A stretch of 64,000 bases of DNA from Canibacter zhuwentaonis. GTDB taxonomy: Bacteria > Actinomycetota > Actinomycetes > Actinomycetales > Microbacteriaceae. The translations under genes and the position numbers were made by a program. Below are positions 56,226 through 64,000 of this stretch, piece by piece; positions within the stretch are counted from its first letter, which is position 1, and each line of letters opens with the position of its first letter. The DNA lies in contig NZ_JAHDSZ010000004.1 in NCBI RefSeq assembly GCF_018531145.1, forward strand, positions 62,001 to 126,000, in the 5' to 3' direction. The notes under the pieces were generated by a model. The model was given only the letters and a program-made list of their open reading frames with translations, made no database searches and was not told where the DNA came from.

Positions 56226-56417
56226 GTGACAAACAAGAAAATTAATCTTCCGGATGCTGCCCGCGTGAAACAGCTTGTGCTCGGGCTTGTTATGGGGCTG
56301 ATTGTAGGCGCTGTGCTTGGTGCGCTGACCGGATTTTGGCTTTGGCTGGCAGCGGGCGTCACGTTCGGGTTCGCCGTTGGCGCGCTCACTAAGCCGCCAG
56401 AGCGCGACGCTAGGTAG
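56226..56417 (+). CDS. small two-helix membrane protein
   Basis: A 63-residue protein if begun at GTG 56226 (MTNKKINLP), 10 bases after the CYTH gene. Two Gly/Ala-rich hydrophobic segments (about 14-34 and 36-53) form a helical hairpin, followed by a charged KPPERDAR tail. Probably co-transcribed with the CYTH gene. Function unknown. The 236 bases after it hold an imperfect GC-rich hairpin near 56471-56498 and no gene. Confidence 0.65.
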   Translation: MTNKKINLPDAARVKQLVLGLVMGLIVGAVLGALTGFWLWLAAGVTFGFAVGALTKPPERDAR

Positions 56418-56653
56418 GTGATCCTGCGGTTCTGAGCAGCCAGCTCGGGGGTGTTAGATAACTAAGGTAGACGCCCCGGTTTGTTTAAGCGCCGGGCGGT
56501 TAAATAAGACTCGTCTGTGATTTTGCGCGGCACTTACCAATTAAAAAAATCTGTGCTGCTGCCTTTCACCCGGTGAATTTTGTGAGTGGTGCTGTTTGGA
56601 GGGCGTGCGGTGCAGTAAAATAGCTGTGATTAAAGTACTATAGCGGGAGAATT

Positions 56654-57946
56654 ATGGCTGTTTGGAAACTGCACGGCAACGGAAAAGATATCGCACCGGA
56701 TGCGATTGTGCTGCCGGAGGAGCGGCTCGGGTGGGTGCGCACCCTTGGGTTCGGCGCGCAACACGTTGTGGCGATGTTTGGTGCTACCTTCTTGGTGCCC
56801 ATTATTACCGGGTTCTCGCCAACGGCGACACTGTTTTTCTCGGGGCTTGGCACAATCTTGTTTCTACTGATTACCGGCAACCGGCTGCCCAGCTATCTCG
56901 GCTCATCGTTTGCGTTTATCGCGCCGATCGCGGTTGCAACGGGCGTGCAGGGTGATCTGGGAGTTGCCAGCTTTGGTATTTTGATGACCGGTCTGCTGTT
57001 GTTTGTTGCCGGTTTGCTCGTGCATTTTCTCGGCATCTCCTGGATTAACACGCTGATGCCGCCGGTTGTGATGGGCGCGATAGTTGCTCTTATCGGCTTT
57101 AACCTGGCGCCGGTTGTGCGTGATAATTTTAGCCAGTCACCCGTTATTGCGCTTGTCACAATTATTTCGGTATTGCTGGTAACGGTGCTTTTTAGGGGTA
57201 TTCTGGGCAGGCTCTCAATCGTGCTCGGTGTGATCGTTAGCTATTTTGTGGCGTTATTTACGGGCAATGTTGACACCGTCGCGATTGAGCAGGCCGCGTG
57301 GTTCGGGCTTCCCGAGTTTCACGCGGTTTCAAATCCGCTAGACAATCCAGCTCTTTGGGGTCTGCTGCCCTCGTTCTTGCCGGTTGTGCTGGTGCTCGTG
57401 GCAGAAAACGTGGGGCACGTGAAAAGCGTCGGGCTGATGATGGCGCGCGATACCGATCCGCTGATGGGGCGTGCGCTGGTTGCGGATGGTGTTGCGACCG
57501 TGTTTGCCGGTTTTGGTGGTGGATCGGGCACAACAACATACGGCGAAAATATCGGTGTGATGGCCGCGACCAGGGTTTTTTCAACGGCGGCTTACTGGGT
57601 GGCGGCGCTGTTTGCCATTTTCTTGAGCTTTTCGCCCAAGGTTGGCGCTGTTATTAACTCGATTCCTGCCGGAGTGCTGGGCGGTGTGACGGTGGCGCTG
57701 TACGGATTGATCGGGCTTATTGGCATTAAAATATGGATCGATAACAGAGTTGATTTCAACCTGCCGATTAACCAGTTCACTGCGGCGGTTGCTCTGATTG
57801 TGGGAATTGCTAACTTCCTGATTGACACAGGCACATTGCTGTTTAATGGTATTGCGCTGGGCACGGTTGCGGCGGTTGCGGTGTACCACTTTATGCGTGC
57901 GGTGCAAAAGGTGCGCTGTCGTGAGCAGCGCGTCGTGAAGTACTAA
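56654..57946 (+). CDS. uracil/nucleobase permease, NCS2 family (UraA-like)
   Basis: A 430-residue protein from ATG 56654, 5 bases after GGGAG. It has about 14 hydrophobic segments, with QHVVAMFGATFLVPIITG (helix 1 motif with the conserved QH), the substrate-site LVLVAENVGHVKSVG (conserved Glu), and GSGTTTYGENIGVMAATRV (second conserved Glu). These match proton-coupled uracil transporters. No PyrR-binding leader is recognised upstream. Confidence 0.94.
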   Translation: MAVWKLHGNGKDIAPDAIVLPEERLGWVRTLGFGAQHVVAMFGATFLVPIITGFSPTATLFFSGLGTILFLLITGNRLPSYLGSSFAFIAPIAVATGVQGDLGVASFGILMTGLLLFVAGLLVHFLGISWINTLMPPVVMGAIVALIGFNLAPVVRDNFSQSPVIALVTIISVLLVTVLFRGILGRLSIVLGVIVSYFVALFTGNVDTVAIEQAAWFGLPEFHAVSNPLDNPALWGLLPSFLPVVLVLVAENVGHVKSVGLMMARDTDPLMGRALVADGVATVFAGFGGGSGTTTYGENIGVMAATRVFSTAAYWVAALFAIFLSFSPKVGAVINSIPAGVLGGVTVALYGLIGLIGIKIWIDNRVDFNLPINQFTAAVALIVGIANFLIDTGTLLFNGIALGTVAAVAVYHFMRAVQKVRCREQRVVKY

Positions 57947-58019
57947 ACTCAGGGGCTAATAATTATGAAGTCGGCGAGCTGTATGCTTTATTTCAGACTA
58001 AAGGCATAATCTAAAAAGT

Positions 58020-61000
58020 ATGTGGAATCCTTTTAGGCGTAACTCAGGCGGTCGCGGCAAAACCTTGGCAGACTATGAAAAAGAGTCTTACGAGTTAAAC
58101 CAAGACTACCAGATTACGGCTGCGTATGACACCGTGGATACGGGAGATTACGCGGAGGGCGCAGATCACGAGGACATTTTCTACGCTGTGTTCGGCAACA
58201 ACGAGCTGCAAGAGCAAAATGTTTCACATGAAACATTAGCTGCGCAGCACTCCTTTGTAACCGAACCTATCGAGCAAGCAGTGGATCAGGCGGCACAGTC
58301 GCCAGCGCTGCCTGTAAAGCCTGTGAAATCCGTAAATCCCGTAAAACTTGAGATTGAGCCGGAAGAGCTGATTGATGACAAGGAGATTATTGCGGGTTGG
58401 CGGCGTGAAATAAGCGAAATTGGTGGCAAAAACGGGCTGCTCTATTTTGAAGACACACAGGCTAACAGAATCGAGCTTTCTGCGGCTCATCCGAGCGGCA
58501 CAGCGCAGTTTATTGCGGGGCAAAAAACCCTGCTTAGTTCGCTGATCCGCGATAATATTGCGCTGCGTCGGGCGAAACAGGCCGCGAGCCGGGTTACCGA
58601 TAAGGCAATTGAAATGCGCAATATGCGCGGTTTGGAAACCGTGCATTTGGGTATTGGAATTGTGCAGTGGCGCTCCGATGGAGTGGATTTCTGTGCGCCG
58701 TTGCTGTTGCGCCCGCTCGCAATACGGCGATACGGGCACGACTTTGAAATTAAATTAAAATCATTGACCGCCGTAAACCCGGAGCTGATCAGAGCGCTGC
58801 GCAAACAGTTCGGAATTGCCCTTGATGCGTGTACACTGATTGAGCTTGCGCAGCAGGAGGGCGTTTTTAAGCCGCAACCCGTTATTGACAGGCTGCGGCA
58901 GATGGTTGCTGGCGTGGCAGATTTCAGCGTGCAACCGCGCTTGGTTGTGTCGTCTTTTGGCTCGGTGGCTTATGAAATGCAGCACGATTTGGGCGAGCGC
59001 ATTGATTCAACGGTGCTCCGCGCGGTGAGTGGTGATAGTGTGGCGACCAAAAAACTGCGCCGCGACTATCGCCCGGTGAACCCGATTTCACCTAACAATC
59101 GTGCTCCCGAAACCGATCGTAGCCTGTACGACTCTGATTTTGAGCAGGACGATGTGATCGCGCAAATAGCGGCGGGGCATTCCCTGGTTGTGCATACGTT
59201 GCCGGGCACGGGAGCAACGCAGACGGTTGTTAACGCGCTCGGGGAACTCGTTTGGGCTGGTAAGCGCGTGCTCGTTGTGTCGCCGCGCTACGCAACTATT
59301 GACGGCATTTCGCACCGGCTTAATCGTGTGGGGCTTGAGGGGCTGCTAACAACCCCGCGCAGGCTTAGGCGCTCACTGATTGAGGGGATTCGCCGCAACG
59401 AAGCCAGTGAGCCTGTTGATTCCGCAGATATTGGGCAGGCGCTATTGCGGATCAGGCAGGTGCTGATTGATCACCGGCAGGCGTTATCTGCCATTGATCC
59501 AGAGCTGGGCGTGTCGGCGATACAAGCGATGCGCGAGCTGGTGAAACTGGCACGGCTCGAAAATCCGCCGCAGACTGAGGTTAGGCTTAGTGATAACGCG
59601 CTGCTTTCGCTGGCGATGGAGCGTTCGGCGGTCGCGGAAGCGTTAACCGAGGTGGCTCGGCTCGGGCAGTTTGAATACGGCCCTGCGGATTCGCCCTGGT
59701 ACGGGGTTTCTTTTAACAGCACGGAAGACGCGCGCAGAATCTACAACCTGGCCGTTGATGCGGCAGAAACAAAACTGCCGCGACTGGTTACGTTGAGCGG
59801 GCAGATGCTGAAAGATCTTGCGCTGCGCCCCTACAACAGCGTGCACGAGCTTGGTATATACCTCAATCTCTTAAACGGCATCGGTCGCACGCTGGATCGC
59901 TTTAACCCCGAAGTTTACGACCGTCCGCTAACAGAACTGATCACCGCACACGCGCCACACACTCCTGATGAGGTGATGACAAAGGCGAACAAAAAGCGCC
60001 TTAAAAAACTCGCGCAGGAGTATGTGCGCCCTGGTGTTCACGTGACGGATATGTACGCACAGCTAACGGCGATTCAAAAGCAGCGGCAAATGTGGCAGCG
60101 CTATTGCACTGTGCCGGGCGCGCGCCCAGAGGTGCCGCTGGGGCTGTCGGCCGTGGCAACCGCGTTCACAACTCTGCAGCAGGATCTTGAGAGTCTTGAC
60201 GCGGTGCTGCTGCCCGAAACTGACGCTGCAAAAATGATGCAGCTGCCAATTGACGCGCTGAAACAACGGCTCGTGCTGCTGGCAGAGCCGAGCGAGATTC
60301 TTAAAAATATTCAAGAGCGCACTGCGATCGTTGAAAAAATGCGTGAGGCTGAGCTTGATGAGTTGCTGACGGATCTATCCGCCCGCCATGTGCATGCGGA
60401 TCAGGTCGCCACTGAGCTTGAGCAGGCGTGGTGGAAAACCGCGCTGAGTAGAATGCTCGAAACAAATCTCGACCTGCGCGGCGGTGACACCGCGGTTGTG
60501 GAGCGCTTAGCAATTGACTTTAGGCTTGTTGACGAGGCATATACGAGTCGCAACGGGGCACACCTTGCCGCGAAACTGGCGGATGCCTGGCATATTGCGC
60601 TGCTTGACAACAAGGCGGAGGCTGAGCGTCTGCACAGCGCGCTTCACCGCGACAGGGCAACAGCGGAAATGCTCTGTGAGCAGGCACCAAATATTATGAA
60701 CGCACTCACCCGAGTGTGGGCGGTTTCGCCATACGAGGCGCACCTTTTGCCAGACAATCTGTTTTTTGATACAGTTTTGCTGGTGGATGCGGCCGCCTTT
60801 AGCCTGGTGGAAGCGGTGGGTGCGATCCGCCGTGCTGCGCAGGTGGTGGCATTCGGCGATCCCGTTATTCAAAACCCGAGCCGATTCAATATCGCAGTTA
60901 CCAAGGCAGAATACAGTGGCATTAGTTTGCCTGCGGAGGTCGCAGCCGGGCAGAGCGCCTATGACGCGCTGCAGCAGGTTTTACCGCGGCTGAAACTCAC

Positions 61001-62111
61001 GCGCAGCTATCGTGCCGGGGGTGCGGATCTCACAAGCCTTGTAAACATTAAGTTCTATAACGGTGAAATCGCAACTCTGCCGTGGGCTGGCACTTTCTTG
61101 GGTCGCTCGAGTCTGACCCTTGATTTTGTGCGGCAAGGGCAGGGCGAGCTTGACCGGCAAACTGTGACGGTTGAGAGCACAGCAGCAGAGGTTGCGAGGG
61201 TTGTTGAGCTGGTGTTGGAGCACGCGGCAGAACGTCCCGGTGAGTCACTGATGGTGATCACTGCGAGCCGAAAGCACGCTGTGCGTGCCTGGCAGGCGGT
61301 GCTGGCAGAGTTTGCGAAGCATCCGCAACACCGTGATTTTATTCTGGGCGAGCACGCAGAGCCATTCACTGTTGTCACTCTCGAAGAGGCCGCCGCGCTG
61401 AGCCGTGACCGGGTGATTTTCTCGATTGGATTCGGGCGTACTCCGCACGGCAAAGTGCTTTCTAATTTCGGAATGCTGAGCACTCCCGACGGAGACAGGT
61501 TAATCGCGGTTGCTATGACCCGCGCGCGCCGCGGCATGGTGATAGTGAGCTGCTTCAGTTTTGAGCAGCTGGAGGGTATCAGAGAACACGGAGTAGAGCA
61601 GCTGGCGGCGGTTTTGGGATCTGAAACAAGCGTGGAAATACCCGAGGCGCAGATGCCTGCGGAAATTGACCCGATGATTCTTGAACTCGCTGATTTGCTC
61701 GAGAAAATGGGGCTGCGGGTGGTTGTGAATTATCAGCACGCGATTCCAATTGCGGCGGCTCTGGGCGATCGGGCAATTGCTGTTGATATTGATTTCAGTG
61801 GCGATGAAGACTCGCTCAGGCACGTGCTTCGGCTGCGCCCGGCGGTGCTGCGGCGTTTGGGCTGGCACTATCAGCGCGTGCAGAGTTTTGATATGCTGCA
61901 GAACCCGTACGCTGTTGCGGCAAAAATAGCCGAGATTATAGGTTACGAAGAGGGTGTTACTAATGCCGGTGCGGCTGGCGTTGCTGATGCTGATAATGAC
62001 GTTGCCGGGGCGGTCGATGCTGGCTCTGGTAATGCCGGTGTTGGTGTGACTGACGCAGCAGAGACCTCGGCAGCGGATAACCCTGACAATGACACCGCAG
62101 CAGCGCAATAG
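58020..62111 (+). CDS. large AAA/SF1 helicase-like protein with degenerate Walker A
   Basis: A 1363-residue protein from ATG 58020. The N-terminal 160 residues are acidic and variable. Residues about 170-370 resemble the DUF4011-type helicase leader (TLLSSLIRDNIALRRAKQAAS, LGIGIVQWRSDGVDFCAPLLLRPLAI). The P-loop position reads LPGTGATQTVVNALGELVWAGKRVLVVSP, with Ala where the catalytic Lys belongs. Near 1130-1180 lie RVIFSIGFGRTPHGKV and IAVAMTRARRGMVIVS, the SF1 motif V/VI block. The tail is a low-complexity Ala/Asp/Gly stretch. DNA-related role is likely, but classical ATP hydrolysis is doubtful. Confidence 0.78.
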   Translation: MWNPFRRNSGGRGKTLADYEKESYELNQDYQITAAYDTVDTGDYAEGADHEDIFYAVFGNNELQEQNVSHETLAAQHSFVTEPIEQAVDQAAQSPALPVKPVKSVNPVKLEIEPEELIDDKEIIAGWRREISEIGGKNGLLYFEDTQANRIELSAAHPSGTAQFIAGQKTLLSSLIRDNIALRRAKQAASRVTDKAIEMRNMRGLETVHLGIGIVQWRSDGVDFCAPLLLRPLAIRRYGHDFEIKLKSLTAVNPELIRALRKQFGIALDACTLIELAQQEGVFKPQPVIDRLRQMVAGVADFSVQPRLVVSSFGSVAYEMQHDLGERIDSTVLRAVSGDSVATKKLRRDYRPVNPISPNNRAPETDRSLYDSDFEQDDVIAQIAAGHSLVVHTLPGTGATQTVVNALGELVWAGKRVLVVSPRYATIDGISHRLNRVGLEGLLTTPRRLRRSLIEGIRRNEASEPVDSADIGQALLRIRQVLIDHRQALSAIDPELGVSAIQAMRELVKLARLENPPQTEVRLSDNALLSLAMERSAVAEALTEVARLGQFEYGPADSPWYGVSFNSTEDARRIYNLAVDAAETKLPRLVTLSGQMLKDLALRPYNSVHELGIYLNLLNGIGRTLDRFNPEVYDRPLTELITAHAPHTPDEVMTKANKKRLKKLAQEYVRPGVHVTDMYAQLTAIQKQRQMWQRYCTVPGARPEVPLGLSAVATAFTTLQQDLESLDAVLLPETDAAKMMQLPIDALKQRLVLLAEPSEILKNIQERTAIVEKMREAELDELLTDLSARHVHADQVATELEQAWWKTALSRMLETNLDLRGGDTAVVERLAIDFRLVDEAYTSRNGAHLAAKLADAWHIALLDNKAEAERLHSALHRDRATAEMLCEQAPNIMNALTRVWAVSPYEAHLLPDNLFFDTVLLVDAAAFSLVEAVGAIRRAAQVVAFGDPVIQNPSRFNIAVTKAEYSGISLPAEVAAGQSAYDALQQVLPRLKLTRSYRAGGADLTSLVNIKFYNGEIATLPWAGTFLGRSSLTLDFVRQGQGELDRQTVTVESTAAEVARVVELVLEHAAERPGESLMVITASRKHAVRAWQAVLAEFAKHPQHRDFILGEHAEPFTVVTLEEAAALSRDRVIFSIGFGRTPHGKVLSNFGMLSTPDGDRLIAVAMTRARRGMVIVSCFSFEQLEGIREHGVEQLAAVLGSETSVEIPEAQMPAEIDPMILELADLLEKMGLRVVVNYQHAIPIAAALGDRAIAVDIDFSGDEDSLRHVLRLRPAVLRRLGWHYQRVQSFDMLQNPYAVAAKIAEIIGYEEGVTNAGAAGVADADNDVAGAVDAGSGNAGVGVTDAAETSAADNPDNDTAAAQ
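58220..58235. other. second parS-like site
   Basis: TGTTTCACATGAAACA matches the ParB consensus at 15 of 16 positions (central G to A), inside the coding region of the helicase-like gene near codon 68, in its variable N-terminal part. It is 3.4 kb from the first site. One central mismatch may weaken binding. Confidence 0.6.
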
Positions 62112-62310
62112 CACCGCTAAAGAAGCGCGGCGGGTTAAGCGTCGCGCCGATTTTGAGGGCGAGCTGCAAGAAGCTGAGAGCGTAACGACAACGCTGCAGG
62201 AGATTACCGCAGAATCTTCCAGGCGCGGTAGCTCCGCAGCAGACGCTCGCAGTGCAGTTGATAGCGCAGCAGAGCGATTGCTGCGTGAAAAACCCCCGCA
62301 CTGGGCTTAG
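62089..62310 (+). CDS. small charged hypothetical protein
   Basis: A 73-residue frame from ATG 62089, overlapping the helicase-like gene by 23 bases and the accE end by 4. It is highly charged (STAKEARRVKRRADFEGELQEAE) and predicted helical, without a signal peptide or membrane segment. Translational coupling with the upstream gene is plausible. Family not recognised; moderate chance that it is real. Confidence 0.5.
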   Translation: MTPQQRNSTAKEARRVKRRADFEGELQEAESVTTTLQEITAESSRRGSSAADARSAVDSAAERLLREKPPHWA

Positions 62311-62633
62311 CCGTCTAAAAACTCGGTTATTTGGCGGGGGATTCGCTGCGAACGCCGCCAGGGCTGGCGTTCTATTCTGGCAACTCGGCGCACTCGACCC
62401 ATTTCCTCGCCGCGCGCGCTAACAAGCACCGCAACAATCGCGGCCTGCTCGATGGCGCTAACACCGGGGGTGCGGAAGGTGAAATCAGCTGCTTTAAGGG
62501 TGTTATCCGCCGGGTTCGCGGCGCGCTTAGCAGTATCGCGTTCAAAAGCGCTCTGCGGCGCATTAGCAGCGACACCGCATTTCACGGGTGTGGATTTTTG
62601 TTTCGGGGTTGCCGGTGAATTGTGCTTTGTCAT
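62307..62633 (-). CDS. acyl-CoA carboxylase epsilon subunit
   Basis: A 108-residue protein from ATG 62633, which starts 1 base after the accD-type stop. The N-terminal half is a low-complexity Lys/Ala/Pro tail. The C-terminal half has the epsilon-subunit pattern: GVSAIEQAAIVAVLVSARGEE followed by QPWRRSQRIPRQI. In Actinobacteria this subunit binds AccD-type carboxyltransferases and stimulates the AccA-AccD complex. A reading frame on the opposite strand is a shadow. Confidence 0.8.
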   Translation of the reverse strand: MTKHNSPATPKQKSTPVKCGVAANAPQSAFERDTAKRAANPADNTLKAADFTFRTPGVSAIEQAAIVAVLVSARGEEMGRVRRVARIERQPWRRSQRIPRQITEFLDG

Positions 62634-62634
62634 T

Positions 62635-64000
62635 TTAAAGCGGGATATTACCGTGTTTTTTGGTTGGCATTTCACTGCGCTTGCCGCGCAATCCGCGTAG
62701 CGCCTTAATCACTGCAAGGCGAGTGCCTGCGGGTTCTAGTACGTTGTCAATTTCACCGCGCTCAGCAGCCAGGAACGGGCTTGTTACCTCCGCATTGTAT
62801 TTTGCGGATATTTCAGCGCGCAGTTTTGCAACGTCTTCCCCAGCTGCGGTCGCGGCGGCAATTTCCTTACGGTAGAGAATACTAATTGCGCCCTGTCCGC
62901 CCATTACTGCTATTTCAGCTGTCGGCCACGCGATGTTGAAATCCGCTCCCATTTCTTTTGAACCCATCACAATGTAGGCGCCGCCGTAGGCCTTGCGCGT
63001 AATAATTGTGACCAGCGGCACCGTCGCTTCGGCGTATGCGTACAGCAGTTTTGCGCCGTGTTTAATTATGCCTTTGTGCTCCTGATCGACGCCGGGCAGA
63101 TAGCCGGGTACGTCAACGAGCGTCACAATCGGAATTGAAAATGCGTCACAGAATCGCACAAACCGTGCGGCTTTCTCGCTCGCATCAATGTTGAGCGTGC
63201 CCGCCATCTGGTTTGGTTGGTTCGCAACTATGCCGATTGTGCGACCCTCAACGCGCCCAAAGCCGACCAGAATGTTCGGGGCAAAAAGCGGATGCACTTC
63301 TAAAAACTCGCCGCTGTCAACAATGGTCTCGATAACCGTGCGCATATCGTAGGGCTGATTTGCGCTGTCTGGAATTAGCGAGTTCAGCTTGCGGTCGCGT
63401 TCGGTTATTTCGTAGGCGGTGTCACTGTCGTAAATCGGGGCTTCCGCGAGGTTATTATCGGGCAGATAGCCGATCAGGGTGCGTGCATAATCCAGGGCGT
63501 CAAGCTCGTCGCTCGCAAGATAGTGCGAGACCCCGCTTGTTTGGTTGTGTGTGCGACCGCCGCCAAGCTTCTCAAAGCCAACATCTTCGCCCGTTACGGT
63601 TTTAATTACGTCAGGACCGGTTACAAACATATGGCTGGATTCATCCACCATGATCACAAAATCTGTGAGCGCAGGTGAGTAAACAGCGCCGCCAGCAGAA
63701 GGCCCCATAACAATAGAAATCTGAGGAATTACGCCTGAGCTCATCGTGTTTCGCTTGAAAATCTGCGCGTATTTGCTGAGCGAGATTACGCCCTCTTGAA
63801 TGCGCGCGCCACCAGAATCGAGCAGACCGATAATAGGCACGCCAGTGCGCAGCGCAAACTCCATAACCTTCACGATTTTTTCACCGGCAACTTCGCCCAG
63901 TGATCCGCCAAAAGTCGTGAAATCCTGCGAGTAGACCGCAACCTGGCGACCGTGTATTTCACCCGCGCCTGTGATCACACTGTCACCAAAGGGGCGGTTT
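62635..64000 (-). CDS. acyl-CoA carboxylase carboxyltransferase (beta) subunit, partial
   Basis: The gene enters from the right edge without its N-terminus; about 454 codons are present. The oxyanion holes are visible: [13 protein letters not shown] with [16 protein letters not shown] in the N-half, and [34 protein letters not shown] with [14 protein letters not shown] in the C-half. It is of the PccB/AccD5 type (propionyl- or acetyl-CoA carboxylase), transferring CO2 from biotin-BCCP to acyl-CoA. The epsilon gene follows at once. The alpha/biotin subunit is outside the window. Confidence 0.95.
   Translation of the reverse strand, partial: NRPFGDSVITGAGEIHGRQVAVYSQDFTTFGGSLGEVAGEKIVKVMEFALRTGVPIIGLLDSGGARIQEGVISLSKYAQIFKRNTMSSGVIPQISIVMGPSAGGAVYSPALTDFVIMVDESSHMFVTGPDVIKTVTGEDVGFEKLGGGRTHNQTSGVSHYLASDELDALDYARTLIGYLPDNNLAEAPIYDSDTAYEITERDRKLNSLIPDSANQPYDMRTVIETIVDSGEFLEVHPLFAPNILVGFGRVEGRTIGIVANQPNQMAGTLNIDASEKAARFVRFCDAFSIPIVTLVDVPGYLPGVDQEHKGIIKHGAKLLYAYAEATVPLVTIITRKAYGGAYIVMGSKEMGADFNIAWPTAEIAVMGGQGAISILYRKEIAAATAAGEDVAKLRAEISAKYNAEVTSPFLAAERGEIDNVLEPAGTRLAVIKALRGLRGKRSEMPTKKHGNIPL

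Noticed and set aside
56418-56653. Uracil-responsive leader or riboswitch before the permease
   Set aside because: Only a weak imperfect hairpin is seen; no PyrR-binding loop or known aptamer could be recognised.
62331-62700. Plus-strand frames opposite the epsilon subunit
   Set aside because: The minus frame has the epsilon-subunit pattern and follows the carboxyltransferase gene directly.

Overview
The window looks like a chromosomal segment of a moderate-GC actinobacterium, most likely Micrococcales and perhaps near Microbacteriaceae. The support is NucS instead of MutS/MutL, an acyl-CoA carboxylase beta plus epsilon pair, HspR-type HAIR boxes before clpB, an HtaA-domain surface protein, three CWB2 cell-wall repeats, frequent GTG/TTG starts and tRNAs without encoded CCA. 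A parS-like palindrome at 54.8 kb, a one-mismatch copy at 58.2 kb, dnaB and two DnaA-box clusters suggest that the segment lies near the replication origin. The species assignment is inference.

Layout. 0-6.8 kb: rlmH tail, an XRE regulator, the class Ib ribonucleotide reductase operon nrdHIEF behind a paired NrdR box and DnaA boxes, and a zinc alcohol dehydrogenase. 7.1-11.0 kb: an accessory island with a small Sec-exported peptide translationally coupled to a histidine kinase and response regulator, then an opposing operon for a secreted bacteriocin-like protein and a two-helix membrane protein. Both promoters carry the same 45-bp inverted-repeat element at the same distance from a -10. Next to it is a decayed phage terminase. 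11.2-21.1 kb: clpB without its N domain, a SpoU methylase, tRNA-Arg, trhO, an M13 peptidase, a MATE transporter, nucS, an SseB-like gene and the PLP homeostasis gene. 21.1-27.8 kb: a second, decaying island with an FtsX-type ABC exporter, an Abi gene, rhuM between remnants of hsdM and hsdR, and a broken bacteriocin-associated permease. Three genes here carry single-base lesions in homopolymers.

28-39 kb: tRNA-Tyr, the HtaA protein, dnaB, two membrane proteins, purB, an aminotransferase and a 2-oxoacid dehydrogenase E1alpha-E1beta-E2 operon. 39-54.7 kb: a surface-polysaccharide locus (DUF2304, three glycosyltransferases, a flippase, a large polytopic protein, Wzm/Wzt, an ABC exporter, a UDP-sugar dehydrogenase and a 985-residue LGFP/CWB2 surface protein). 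54.8-64 kb: an Ig-like secreted protein, a CYTH protein, a uracil permease, a 1363-residue degenerate helicase-like ATPase, and accE/accD running off the end.

The candidate undescribed system is at 7.2-10.35 kb: a peptide-coupled two-component system that probably controls its own operon and a bacteriocin/immunity pair through a shared operator. All calls come from reading the sequence; no database search was run.
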